Shown: positions 21,793-33,202 of the stretch, piece after piece
Layout: every line of letters starts with the position of its first letter
Position numbering within the stretch: the first letter of the stretch is position 1
NCBI GenBank assembly: GCA_032622095.1
Contig: CP136063.1
Coordinates: 74,811,980 to 74,875,979 of the forward strand
Length of the DNA stretch: 64,000 bases
DNA from: Siphonodentalium dalli
Taxonomy: Eukaryota > Mollusca > Scaphopoda > Gadilida > Siphonodentaliidae
Direction of reading: 5' to 3'
Notes under the pieces: generated by a model
Told to the model about the DNA's origin: nothing
Databases searched by the model: none
What the model saw: only the letters and a program-made list of their open reading frames with translations
Position numbers and translations under genes: made by a program

Positions 21793-22952
21793 TGTGCGTG
21801 TTAACTGTTTCTCACTGTCGAATATTATATATGAAAACAATTGCTTATGTCATATCAATTTCCCAGCCATATTAACATTTGAATAGTGAGACACGTTTTA
21901 TGTGGTCCATGCATAGCAGGATATATATTAACAAAACGAACTTTATTGTTCAATGTTGAATAGTCAGGAAATGATTTTTCTTAATTAGTCGTTCTGGGGC
22001 ACGGGCGGCGTTCGTTGAAGAAAAATTCATATTTGTTCAAATCGCCACCAACAGAAGGAATGTTAATATATATATATAGTTTTGTTTATATGCCAAACAT
22101 AATCAGCGCGTAAATAGTATATTGTCGTCAAGACGTACGGTGGTGTACGTAAACAAGAACCTGCTCGTGTTACAGAAGTTTTGCTTCTGTTTGCATAACA
22201 CAGCGCAATTATATTGGTTAATGGCACACGAATTATATAAACGCTCTTTATTATTTCCATATCAGGAAAACTAACAAATAACGCTCGTTATGTTTACCAT
22301 AGCCGGATCTAAACAAAAGCCAGGTTCTGTAACGTTTTTTGCTTTTGTTTACATAACAAAGGAAAAACATTTGACAATAACATACTGTATATGCCATATT
22401 TCTGATTGGTATAAGAACAAGGTCTGTCTATATTTTACTATTCTTTCTGTTTATGGTGGTTTTTGACGGAGGTGAATATGTTCACAGCATGCCCACCGCC
22501 AACGCCGCCCGTATCTTTAAAGTCCGTACATAAACATTCGACCTATTTATTGACATATGTTAAGTCGTGAACAGGACCGGATAAGGTCGCGATATGAGCT
22601 TAATGCCAGGATTCAACTTGCCACCTGACTCAATAAGTCACAAAAACTAAATTGTACAAATGTATAGTTATAACGCTATTGCATACATACCCAACATTAG
22701 TCATCACTTCTGGAGCTGTTGGATGGGTGTTTACAGAGGTTTCCTGTTAGTAGGAAACTGGTGTACATTAAACAGGCACAAGAAAGCTTGTTACTAATAG
22801 CAAATTTTGATTGTGAGAAGTAACTTCTGATTCAGTAATGAATTTAGCAAACGCGCAATATATTTATCGAAACAAGTGGAAGTTTGACGACATTTTATGT
22901 TGGCTAATCTTTTGCACAGTAATGGGGTATATGCTATTATTCCTGGATTGCG
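21793..22952 (+). repeat. tandem unit B of the 20-27 kb array
   Basis: Starts 'ttaactgtttctcactgtcg' and ends 'attcctggattgcg', where the hAT-like element begins. It lacks both TA-duplicating elements found in unit A and so supplies their empty sites near 22630 and 22835. It carries its own insertion at 21997-22516. Confidence 0.82.
21997..22516. mobile_element. ~520-bp relative of the TTAA-flanked MITE
   Basis: Left end GGCACGGGCGGCGTT and right end, inverted, AGATACGGGCGGCGTT. TTAA follows on the right (22517-22520). On the left the target copy is lost, as judged from unit C, which reads 'tgtgggacTTAAagtccg' uninterrupted near 26208-26222. The interior aligns with 21024-21514 ('aacataatcagcgcgtaaa', 'ttacagaag', 'gacaataacatactgt'). 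Confidence 0.75.
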
Positions 22953-23754
22953 CAAGGGGTGGAAGAATGTTTTTTCCGGGCACGTATGCCTGGGTGGGTG
23001 GGTGGTCGATAGGGCCAACAAACAATTTTTATTTTGACTGTTTTCGCAATGAGTTTGGCTTAAAACACATCTATCTGTCAATATTAACATAAATGACAAA
23101 TTTCATGATGATCAGACAAACAGTATAGCCTGTAGCCCATGCTAATGGATTGAATTTTGAAATCCAAGATGGCTGCTGGCAGCCATATTTTTTTGACCGA
23201 ATGACCCCAAAATGATTCATTCCTATTTACATGTCATTGTTAACATCCATGACTAATAGTATGTACAGAAATTCATATACAGCTGTTTACAGTGAATTTC
23301 CCCCCGAAAATCTCTGTTTTAGTGATACAAGACAGTCAAAGACTGTGGGGTCGCCCACCAGACTGCAAAGACTGATAAGACTGGGACTTTGGAGACCACA
23401 ACAGTCAGAACTTTTCATAATCACTTTAAAAGAAGTAAATCTAAACAGGATATGTGGCTAGAGAACCTTCATGAAAGTAGATCAGTGAATATCAAATTAC
23501 CAAATCTACAAAATCTACCTTTAAATTACCAAATCTAACTTGAAATTACCAACTGTACATTAGTGATCACCCCTCCTCCAGCTCAAGAAGTCCCCTCTCG
23601 CCCGGGGCCCAGACTCCCAAGTCTTAGGTTGAAATTTCACAACCGATATCTCAAACTATCTCAATTGTTGGAAATTTTCAATCTCAATAGCGCTTTATAT
23701 AAAACCATTTAGACATGTTTAAAGCCCAATTATCCATGGACCCAAAAACACTAT

Positions 23755-24401
23755 GGTGACACTCCACAGTTTCTGCAGGGATTGGTGCAAAAATAAGGGG
23801 GGCATCAATTCAATAAAAAATAACTGAAATGTGATCCCACAACACATATACAATGTATATATACCTGGGTTGAACACATACTAGGCTTAAAGATTTTGGT
23901 ACAGAATTGTCATTTTAATGGGGGTAGCAAGAGTTATGCCCCTTGATTGTGTGCCTGAAAAATGAAATTTTGATGCAAAAATGGACAAAATAAGCGTATT
24001 TCAGGCCCGTGGGACACACAAACCAGAAAATCTATGGCATAGCCGCCTATGTTGTCGGGAAGAACACTATTTCCTCACAATAATATCAAAAAAATTCAAA
24101 CTTCTCATCACTGTAATTTTTTTTTAAATATTTTTCATGCAGATGACAAATTTTAGGTGCTAAAACGTCACGCTGGTGTCTGGAGCCACTGTTTCGCAGA
24201 AATCGCTACTACTTCATACTGGTGGGGTCAAGGTCACCTGAAACAATATTTTTCAAAACTCAAAGACATCCTCTAAAAATCCACAAATTCATAACTAACC
24301 TTCTCTCAATAAACATACCACAGCCATGGTGACAGAAAACACTGGTACTCTATTCTAAGAAATTTACCCCTACTGATCATTCGAAACTGTGGAGTGTCAC
24401 C
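23755..24401. mobile_element. 647-bp MITE with TAT target duplication
   Basis: Perfect 19-bp inverted ends GGTGACACTCCACAGTTTC. Flanks are TAT (23752-23754) and TAT (24402-24404). The paralogous copy at 44862 reads 'cacTATatgtatg' with no insertion, proving the boundaries. A 3-bp duplication is seen in PIF/Harbinger and a few other groups; the internal sequence has no transposase frame. Confidence 0.9.
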
Positions 24402-25180
24402 TATATGTATGTCAGATTAATCAGTCAGGTAGTTCCAAGGTAGACGTTTTAATGAATTTTGTATTTTAATGATTTTTTAGACACAAAAGTCTTAAGTCCC
24501 CATAGTCCCGTCATTTCTTAATGGGTTGACCTCATGTTAACATATCTGAATCTCAGTCACTAAATGATCCTCCATACTATATGGTCCAACCTCTCTTGAG
24601 AAGACATAAGTATTACTATAGAGACATACAGTTATGTCCCTGGTCCCACCCTATTTAACCTGGTGACCCCGGCCCATCTGCATAAATTTGAATCCCAGAC
24701 ACCAAAGAACCCTTCATTCTAAATATCAGGAAAACAAACCTGACGGTCCGTGTAAAGGAAGCATATTAAGAGGAAAACTGTCCTTTGCTTGGCCCCTATT
24801 TGACCAGGATGACCCCGTTTGAACAAATCTGAACTAAAGTCACCAAAGGACCCTTCATACCAAATATGAACCAATTCAACCTGATGGTACACGAGAAGTC
24901 GTTTTTAAGAATTACTATGGAGGGCAAGAGTTATGGCCCTGGCTTCACAACCATTTGACAGTGACCTCATTTGAACAAATCTGAATGTGAGTCACTTAGG
25001 GAACATCCACACCAAATATGAACCCATTCAGTCTTATGACCTAGAGAAGATGTTCAAAGAATTGTTGACAGATGGATGGACGGACAGACAGATGAACAGG
25101 TGACAGATGAGAAGTGATGACCATAGCTTCTTTTCATAAGAGCTTCAAATTTACATTTCATTGAAAAAATCTGTCAGTCA

Positions 25181-25195
25181 CCCCCCCCCCCCCCC
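25181..25195 (+). repeat. poly(C) run
   Basis: Fifteen C residues; the same place in copy 2 (near 45624) has a similar run. Confidence 0.9.
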
Positions 25196-25769
25196 AACAC
25201 TGTGGGGACATCCCTGTGAGAATATGACATACAACATTTATTTGACTACATTAGCTTAACAAAATTCCCATGACCTAGAGAGCAAGTGCATCCTGAGAAT
25301 TATATTCCATTCATGAAACCATCAGCTACCATTGTCTGAGAGGTGTTGACATAGATTATTAGGTTTTAACGACTGCACACACAGCTTTTTGATACTCCTA
25401 CAGCTGTGATCAAAACAAGGATTTTAATGGGGTGAACAAGGAAGAGATAACATGGTATGATACAGTGTGGTGTGGTAGGGGCAGGAGGTGGGTTGGGGAG
25501 GGTGGGGTTGGATAGCTGTGATATGTCTAAAAAAATCAAAGGTCAAAATGCAAAAATGTTATTATTTTTTTTAGAGCTATGTCCCTGGCTCTGCCCCTAT
25601 TTGACCCAGTGACCCCATTTGACCAAATCTGAACCCCAGTCACCCAATGTCTCTCTGTACCAAATATAAGCTAAATCGGCCACATATTGTTTTAGAAGAA
25701 GTCATTGTAAGAATTACTATGAGTTATGGCCCTGGTTTCGGTTTCAGAGGAGAAGATGTTCAAAGAATT

Positions 25770-25818
25770 GTTGACGGACGGACGGATGGACGGATGGACG
25801 GACGGACGACGGACGAGG
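25770..25818 (+). repeat. GACG-rich simple repeat
   Basis: gacggacggacggatggacgg-type units next to the terminal hairpin of the Helitron-like element; the same array ends copy 2 (46460-46502) and copy 3 (near 42555-42596). Confidence 0.9.
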
Positions 25819-26330
25819 AGTGATGACTATAGCTCCACCGGAGACTTCGTCTCAGGTGAGCTAAAAATGGGGTGGGTGTCAAAAAATGGTCGGAAAAAAC
25901 TGCCGAAAACGGAAAACAAATTTGGACGCGGGGGTCGAACGTCGAACGTCAAAAATTAGCATACGTGCCTGAAAAAAAATTCCGACTCCCCCCCTGGATT
26001 GCGAGTTTTAACTGTTTCTCACTGTCGAATACGATATATGAAAACAATTGCTAATGTCATATAAGTTCCCAGCCGTTTTTAATTTTGAATAGGGAGACAA
26101 ATTTGTATGTGTACCATATCAGGAATATATATATATATACTAACAAAACGCTCTTTATTATTCCATGCTGAATAGGCGGGAAACGATTTTCTTAATAAGT
26201 CTTTCTGTGGGACTTAAAGTCCGTACATAAATATTTGACCTATTTATTGACTTATTTTTATGTCAAGAACAGGACGGGGAAGGTAGCAATATGAGCTTAA
26301 TGTCAGGCTTCAACCGGCCACCGGACTTTA

Positions 26331-26763
26331 ACCCTTTCATTGCCAGTGGCCGATCTCATCGGCCCTAATTTACGGTCTGTAAAATCTTTTTTAAAAGATT
26401 TTTTTGGGTTGAATTTTTTTTGGGTATGCTTAAGCATGCTATAGCAAATTTAAAAACAAACTGGATAAAACCTTAGGGGCATGTTATAACTCAAAACTAT
26501 CACCAAGTATTCATAGTAATAATTTTGATGCCCATGAAAAACGTAAGATTCCCTGGCACTAAACCTACAAAATAAGTCTGTTAAAGAATATAAGAAAACA
26601 TTATTAAAATTGTAAAAAATAATAACAAATGATGAAAAATTGTTAGGCCAATGCATTCTCTTATATATGCGAGGCGACATATGGTCGACTCGCATATATA
26701 AGAGAATGCATTGGCACAGGGTATATGGGTTGATACAAAAATCGGACCTGGCACTGAAAGGGT
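26331..26763 (-). mobile_element. palindrome-bearing MITE, subfamily II, uninterrupted copy
   Basis: Ends ACCCTTTCATTGCCA and, inverted, ACCCTTTCAGTGCCAGGTCC; TA flanks (26329-26330, 26764-26765). Collinear in reverse with 20714-21673 but without the TTAA element. Palindrome at 26647-26715. It occupies the same site of unit C that the subfamily I element 20112-20485 occupies in unit A. Confidence 0.88.
26647..26715. repeat. 69-bp palindrome
   Basis: Arms fully complementary from gccaatgcattctcttatat inward, centre near 26681 (gcgacat/atggtcg). Confidence 0.93.
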
Positions 26764-27090
26764 TAAATAATAAGTCCCAAAAACTAAATTGTACAAATGT
26801 ATAGTTATAACTCTAGTACATACCCAACATTATTCATCACTTCTGGAGCTGTTGGATGGGTGTTTACAAAGGTTTCCCGTTAGTAGCGAAGCTGGTGTAC
26901 ATTAAACAGGCTCGCGAAAGGTTATTACTGATAGCAAATTCTTGATTGCGAGAAGTAACTTCTGATTCAGTAATGAACAACGCGCAATAAATTTATCGAA
27001 ACAAGTGGAAGTTTGACGTTGTCTCATTTAGTTAATCTTTCTGTGTAGTAATAGGGCATATGCTATTATTCCTGTTCTGTGCTTCTTACT

Positions 27091-28165
27091 TGTTTCCCAC
27101 GGCCGTATCTGACCCCTGTGTTAAAAACGTTATAGGTGCTGCATATTATCATGATTTGAAGGGGCGTGTATAGCTAGGATACTATTCAGTAGGTTTTTAA
27201 AGCGCCTTCTCATTTCATTGTACCGTTTGGTATGCCCATTTTTATATGTACACTAAATAAGGCTATTTATGGGAGCAACAAATGAATGAATTTGAGCCGT
27301 GCATTAGTCAAAATACACCCATGTGCTCTATGAACGATGTAAACAGCATGTTAATTATAATGAATATGACTTAAAGACGAGCAATAAACTCATTTTCATT
27401 TCGATTAACACTCAAGAAGCAAAGTAATTATCATGAAAATGTAGCAGATAGCCTGGGATCGACAACAGAATCGCGCGCTTTTTGGAATGATATCAATTAA
27501 CTTAAACTAAGAGGGAAACCCCAAATCAGACTTGTCTGATGCAATACATTCCGATGAATTGGTCAGCTATTTCAAAAGCATCATGGGTAGAACTTCGAAT
27601 ATCGAAAACTCTAACGTCAAGGTAGATGATTCCAAACAAGATCTTGATTTCGAAATTAAAGACAGTTAACATCCGGTTTTGTTATTCGCCGCCGAAACGA
27701 AATGAGATATCATTCTGTCAATCGTAAGACGATTTATGCACCGTGACGTCATTCAGCAGGGATTGCACATGAGCTACTGATAGCGGTGGTAATTATACAT
27801 CTATAGCCGTACACGCCTATTCTGGTAGAATTAACTAGGATACATATTAATACTTGTGTATACATGTAGTTTAAAGCGGCGGTAATGTAATTCCCAACAA
27901 TTTTCTTTAGACCCTGTAACGATGTAGCTTGTAGTAGCTCAGGTGAATTGATGTATGTGCCTCTAAATAAGAAATAATGGACAATCAGCGGTTAACTATT
28001 TATTCATAAATGCGATATGTGAAACGAAACAAAAACAATTCACATGAGTTTACAAATATACGTCGATATATTAACACGAACATGGTGGCCTAGAGTCCGA
28101 CACTGAACACAATAAAGTGTCGGAGTTACTCTTAAAGAGTAACGGTTGATCCATACTTATTATGT
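27091..28165. other. no recognisable feature
   Basis: No domain-bearing frame, hairpin or shared repeat noticed. Confidence 0.4.
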
Positions 28166-28545
28166 AGATCATGCCATGAATCTCTACTCTGGTTAACGCC
28201 CGTAGAAATTATATTTCACCAGTACAAAACCTTGGAACTTTTTGAAGTATCGACAGGGAACCTTATAAAGTCGAAAAATAAAGCGGGGAATATATTTCTT
28301 AGTTATTATATGTTCCTTAATAATGTAGTTCACTGTAAGTGAAGGTCCCAACTCGAAATTTCACGATTTAAATGAATTTATGAGCGAGTTGGCTATGCGT
28401 CGATTCCAATTATGGAATTTATCCTGGGTAATTAGTTCGATGTTTATTGCGATATCGGCTCACAGAAGTCATAGAAAAGCATGCAATTTTTGAGTTGGGA
28501 CATGCAGTGAAGAACACTATCAAGGAACAGATAATAACTAAGAAA
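28166..28545. mobile_element. foldback element, right end lost
   Basis: Starts agatcatgccatgaatctct and is collinear with 17279 onward, past the centre to 'cagataataactaagaaata', after which the terminal quarter is missing. Confidence 0.82.
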
Positions 28546-28689
28546 TAGTTTCGTGAATAATATCGAATTCATATCATCATTATGTTATACCATCGACGTA
28601 TATTATAAATATAGATCATCGATGGTTATACTATTAGTGTATTCTTGAGGAAATTTGACAAATGCTATTTCTAAATGATACCCTACAAC

Positions 28690-28740
28690 GAAGGCCGCCG
28701 TCCCTTTAAACGAAGGCCGCCGTCCCGTTAACTGAGCATT
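28690..28740 (+). repeat. 25-bp tandem duplication
   Basis: 'acgaaggccgccgtccc' occurs twice (near 28687 and 28710), followed by tttaa and gttaa respectively. It resembles ends of the TTAA-flanked elements (GGACGGCGGCCTT). Confidence 0.6.
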
Positions 28741-28799
28741 TCGTTTCTACACAGATTAGGATTGGATCAAACTTTACTCATTTACAGTAGAATTCTTAC

Positions 28800-29155
28800 A
28801 CTTTCGTTCAAGCCTACAAATAGTGTGTCTGTCATTTGCAGAATGTGGTCAACATAGGTTAAGCGGGCTAGCGTCACCAAATTCACCCTCTGGGAACCTC
28901 ACTCTGCTTAGGCCTCAACTGTTATTGGAGACATAGGATTAGATTGAATTTCCCCAGTTGAAGTTGGTGATGTTCACCCTTTAGTCACCTCGATTATGCA
29001 TTTTATCTTCTGCAAATAAGGGGATATAGAAACTTCACAGAAGAGAAAAAGTACATGTAACTGAACACAATGTAAATTTTATAGTATAGATACTTCCCAG
29101 AAGATGATGCCTAAGCAGAATGAGATCCCCAGAGGGTGAGATTGGTGTCCACTGT
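28800..29155. repeat. diverged relative of the 41665-41775 hairpin element
   Basis: 'caagcctacaaatag-tgtgtctgtcatttgcagaa' near 28812 and 'gatccccagagggtga' near 29126 match the ends and centre of the compact hairpin at 41665-41775. 'caccctctgggaacctcac' near 28886 is the same motif inverted. Confidence 0.6.
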
Positions 29156-29328
29156 GCGTAATAGCATAACTAAACTAGAATGCACTCAGAGAGATGCCAA
29201 CGTGCGCAAAAATGTAATAAAAAATAATTAACAAAATAATTTCACTGTATTTTACTTAATTTATTTAATTTAATTTAATTTAATGTTAGCAAAAAAAGAC
29301 AATTACAATCTTCAATAATTTTATTTAG

Positions 29329-29503
29329 GGGATAACAGTGTGGTGTTTTGTGATTTCGGAAAGTAGTTTAAGGTACATGGCGAATATACTGTGGCAAATT
29401 TAGTTAATGGGCGACGGCGGAGCCGGAGCCCATTTAACGGGTATTTGCCACAGTATATTCGCCATGTACCTTTCCGAAATCACAAAACACCACACTGTTA
29501 TCC
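29329..29503. mobile_element. ~175-bp palindromic MITE
   Basis: 'gataacagtgtggtgttttg', 'tgatttcggaaag' and 'ggtacatggcgaatatactg' are mirrored at the right ('cagtatattcgccatgtacc', 'ctttccgaaatca', 'caaaacaccacactgttatc'). The loop is GC-rich (gggcgacggcggagccggag-ccc), itself able to pair. A partial relative starts near 29930 ('gttgtggtgttttgt'). Confidence 0.85.
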
Positions 29504-31328
29504 ACATTCTAATGCTCATCGAACTTAAACATGTTATTTAGACAAACAAATGGCTCATAATTATCAACGAAATGTGCGGCCATAGAAAACACTCAGCCAA
29601 TTCACGACTTTTTATTTTAAATTTAATGCGCTAGATAAAATATAGTCCCCCAATTACCATCGCTCTTATCGTTAAAAATACTGATAAACATGAAAAATTG
29701 CCACCTCAAATAGAAATAAATATGCACAACAATTAGTTTCTGCATGTACCTGATGTCTTTTTCAGATGTTTACCACTTACAAATTGCGGTTTTGATTTTA
29801 CCGCGATCTTGAAGTTGAATTGAAACAATGGGAAATTGTTTACTCAATGCGAGGTATTTCACGCCGTGTCTGTCGCGGTTTCATGTCAAGAAATTTGGTC
29901 AAATGATATCGAGACACTGACATTGGAGGGGTATAACGTTGTGGTGTTTTGTATTTTCTGAAAGTACATGTATTCAGGGCGAATGTACTGACTGTCAATT
30001 TTCGACAAAAGCCACATCGCTGGTTTGTTTAAATTACCCTGGCCTGCCTTTAAGACCTTATAGATAGGAACACAAAGAGAAGGGACAAGGCACCATTTTG
30101 GCATCAAAATAATTTATTTTGCTGGATAATGTTCACAATGAATTGACACTTATGAACAAATAAATAATCTTACCACTCTCCTGTCAAACCTCATTCATAC
30201 ACATACCATACACACCATACATTCATGGAAGACGCCTCAGTGATTTCACCGCCAACTCAACCAATTTTAACATATAAACATTATTCATTACATATTCCAA
30301 TCAATATGACCATTATCCGGCACAATATTGAAGTACGGTAATTACTTGTGATTATAACACATGGCAAACAGTTGATTCTATGTCCATTAATTAATAGTCA
30401 AAAGTCGATAGGAAAATTACAGTATGATTCTTGGGTGGGTGGGTGGGAGATCGAAAAGTCGAGAAGTAATGGCTCCCATGCTCCCACATGGGCGGGAATC
30501 GATATCGATATGACAGTGGCTGACTATAACTATCAAGGCGAGGTACAATAACAGGTCATAGGTTAAACGTACTCAGGTTAATTGAACTCAAAAATGTCAC
30601 CAGCCGTGTACAGTGAAAGGTCACAGGTTAAATGTACTCAGAGGTTAAATGAACTCAAAGGTAATCGGCCGTGTAATTAAATATTTTGAAGCCAAAATAG
30701 TACTATAGCAACGAGCTAGTAACTGAAGTCAGTGCCAATGGCGTCAACTCTATAATCTACTCCGTAACGTCGCCGGCATGTACCGTGTAAGGGTGACGTC
30801 ATGGAGTGAAATCGGTAGGGTAACACCAACGTACGTACCTACGAATCTGACTGATCGCCATACTGTTGCGCGAGCTCACGTAATGAGGTCTGAAAAATGA
30901 CAGTCACACTATTTGCAGGCTTGTTTCGCTATATGTGTATAACAAACATTAACATTGCATAACGGAGTCCATCGTCATAAGCATGTGTATTCATAATTTA
31001 CCTTTTCATAACTACATCATTTTTGACCGGGAACCTCCGTCGTCGGAAGGGTGACCTTATACATGTAAACAAATCATGCCAGTTCAACATTCATGTCTTC
31101 TATATTGTCGAAAATATCAACAAGCTATTAGACTAATAAAAAGACTCATTTACATATAAGCCGCGAACCAGGACCCGGGACATATACGTCATTATTCGCT
31201 CATAAATGAGTGAGAGCTTTCCGATGAATGGCAACAAGCTATTAGACTAAAAAGCTATCACATGCAACAACTCAACTCGGATACTCATGAGACCGGATAT
31301 CGAACATATTTGGTTTGAAGACATATTA
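29504..31328. other. no gene recognised; weak repeats only
   Basis: Near 31117 and 31225 'aacaagctattagactaa' is repeated, and 31207-31228 'gagagctttccgatgaatgg' matches the core of the MITEs at 36012 and 43581. 'caggttaaatgtactcag' variants repeat at 30560-30640. No supported gene. Confidence 0.5.
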
Positions 31329-31485
31329 ACCCTTTCAGTGCCAAGTCTGATTTTTGTATCAACCCATATTTCCTTGATCATTTTTCAAATTTATTGATTA
31401 TAATAATATGATACATTGATGGAAAGAGCTCTAAGATCAAGGAAATATAGGTTGATACAAAAATCGGACTTGGCACTGAAAGGGT
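31329..31485. mobile_element. 157-bp palindromic MITE related to subfamily II
   Basis: Ends ACCCTTTCAGTGCCAAGTCT mirrored at the right, with arms of about 55 bp through 'gtatcaacccatatttcctt-gatc'. TA at the left (31327-31328), tg at the right (probably a mutated TA). It lacks the 69-bp palindrome. A half copy is at 52905-52987. Confidence 0.85.
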
Positions 31486-31489
31486 GAAG

Positions 31490-31805
31490 GACTTGTTCGG
31501 GTGTGTGAAACTGATAAGTTAATATTCAGGCACTATGCCAATTGGGGGAATGCAACATTCTAATAACACCGCCGAAAATCTGAAGCAAAACATCGTCTGA
31601 ACTACGCTTAAATTGTAAATATTTACTACTCGATTCTAAACTAACGAAAATAATTTCACCATCCAAAGTCACTGCATTTAATTAATACATAAGTGACGGT
31701 CGGTGTTATCAATTTAGATATAATATTTGTAAAAGTTACTACTTTGAACAAGATTATTATCCATTTCTATTTTATCACCATACCGGAGTGTTTCACATCA
31801 CTTTA
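31490..31805 (+). repeat. dispersed repeat X, copy 2
   Basis: From 'ggacttgttcgggtgtgtg' to 'gtttcacatcactttaa', with a deletion in the middle compared with 47995-48370. Confidence 0.75.
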
Positions 31806-32679
31806 AGGAGAATTTGGCATCCAAATTTTACAACCTCGAAATAATGGTCTGAGGTCATTTGAACATTTATATCTGCTCAACATATACCATGCATGGGGGC
31901 GAGAATCACAATGAGCGGATATTGATATAGCACAAGTGTTATCGTTTTTGGTTGAGTTATTTACATACTAGTAGATGAAGAAAACGATGTAAACTCACTT
32001 CGATGTGAGGCATATTGCTGCCATTTTCGAGCACATGATGAATTAGGTTCCCGGCCCTGTCATTGATATTCACTGAGCGCATGCGTGGCCAGAACAGTGA
32101 ATCACCAGCAAAATAATTAAAATTTTGAGAACACAGAAACCCAATAGGTGAACATAAAAGTATAGTTGACATTAGTCATTAGTTCGTTCACGAATATGTG
32201 GGCGTTAGATATAAGATGACAAGCGATATGTTACATATGCTATAAAATCAACACAACTGAAGCGTTGTTTCAACCTTTGATACCATTTTGATATTTAAAC
32301 ATGCAATTTTATTTTTATTATTATTTCGACCGAACCAAACCTTTAGAGGAAAACAACCGCTTACCAAGTGTTTATAAACATATAAGTCATAAGGTCATGG
32401 TGTACTGTTCTGCGATTAAAAATCACTGTTTCAGCGAAAACAAGTCTTATACTGACAGCCGCCGCCCAGTATACTAGTACTCCAATTCGTTTTCACTATC
32501 CAGTGTTTACGATCGCAAAACAAAAGCTAAATTTGCTCCATTCTACTCACAATTACATGGCCATCTAAGGTTAATTTGCATCTTTATACCATGTGAATTC
32601 ATGTTGTTAGCATACCCCGAACTTGCCACATATTGCCAAACTATCCGAATTATGAGATTATTTGCAAGACAGGCTCCAG
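31806..32679. other. no recognisable feature
   Basis: No supported gene or repeat; a 71-codon minus-strand frame (31957-32172) has no signature. Confidence 0.4.
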
Positions 32680-32747
32680 TCTCTTTGAAAAGCCGACGAA
32701 AATCCTATATCGGAATTACGTCTCTAGAACTCTCAGTTATGCCCTGT

Positions 32748-32816
32748 GCCAATGCATTCTCTTATATATGCGAGTCGACCATAGGTCGCCTCGCATATAT
32801 AAGAGAATGCATTGGC
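32748..32816. repeat. 69-bp palindrome
   Basis: Same wording as 20267-20335; near-perfect arms. Confidence 0.93.
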
Positions 32817-32871
32817 CTAAAAAATTTTTTTTTTACATTCTTTAACAATTTTATAATTTTTAATGTGTTAA

Positions 32872-32940
32872 GCCAATGCATTCTCTTATATATGCGAGGC
32901 GATCTATGGTCGACTCGCATATATAAGAGAATACATTGGC
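32872..32940. repeat. 69-bp palindrome
   Basis: Second palindrome of the same element, opposite in the order of its gtcgac/gcgatc centre. Confidence 0.92.
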
Positions 32941-33202
32941 ACAGGGCCGTTCTGTTGGGTAAAGGGTTAATGGTTCCATGTTTCATTTCTACGACGACGC
33001 GGCATTCCCGACATGACGTAATAAGCCGTTTCCAAATATGGAGTGCATTCATGTCGTAGTAAATGTTTATGAAAACTAGACGCGAAAGAATAATCAGTCA
33101 TGACTGTCCTTGACGGATAACAAACTCGAAGATGATGTCTCCTATATTTCGATGAGTAAAATTAATTATGGATATCTCTCCTGTATTCAGTTCTCCAACA
33201 AT

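Larger units (their letters stand above)
23327..25864 (+). mobile_element. Helitron-like non-autonomous element, copy 1
   Basis: Starts acaagacagtcaaagactgt and ends with a terminal hairpin (GAGAC-TTC-GTCTC inside larger arms tagctc..gagcta) followed by CTAA. The body holds several diverged repeats of 'gagttatggccctggct..tttgacc..gtgacc.catttgaac' about 120 bp apart, then GACGGACGGATGGACGG runs. There is no terminal inverted repeat and no target duplication, which together with the hairpin and CTAA end fits Helitron-type rolling-circle elements; similar bivalve sequences are known. Copy 2 is at 44436-46550 and a truncated copy at 42170-42642. Relative to copy 2 it has gained a MITE (23755-24401) and lost about 260 bp near 25738. 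Confidence 0.78.
22953..25996. mobile_element. hAT-like element D1, split by a 2.5-kb Helitron-like insertion
   Basis: Left end CAAGGGGTGG.. with 'ttccgggcacgtatgcc'; right end '..catacgtgcctgaaaaaa' to CCCCCCCTG. GATTGCG flanks both sides (22946-22952, 25997-26003). Without the insert at 23327-25864 it is about 506 bp, matching D2 at 40627-41176 (550 bp), which reads through 'ctctgttttagtgttaaaa' where D1 is interrupted. It contains a 'gaaatccaagatggc' unit as in the array at 10287. Confidence 0.8.
25997..27090 (+). repeat. tandem unit C of the 20-27 kb array
   Basis: Starts 'gattgcgagttttaactg-tttctcactgtcg', directly continuing unit B once D1 is removed, and runs to 'gggcatatgctattattcct'. 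It carries the subfamily II element at 26331-26763. Confidence 0.82.
32734..32967 (+). mobile_element. palindrome-bearing MITE, subfamily I, left-truncated
   Basis: Two full palindromes (32748-32816 and 32872-32940) separated by an AT spacer, ending 'gttgggtaaagggt' followed by TA. The first ~150 bases present in the copies at 49157 and 53597 are missing. Confidence 0.85.

Noticed and set aside
26450-26796. 71- and 81-codon minus-strand frames
   Set aside because: They lie inside the subfamily II MITE and repeat the palindrome-derived peptide seen elsewhere.
32601-33059. 152-codon and related frames on both strands
   Set aside because: They run through the palindromes and AT spacers of a MITE; the same peptide wording appears on both strands because of the inverted arms.
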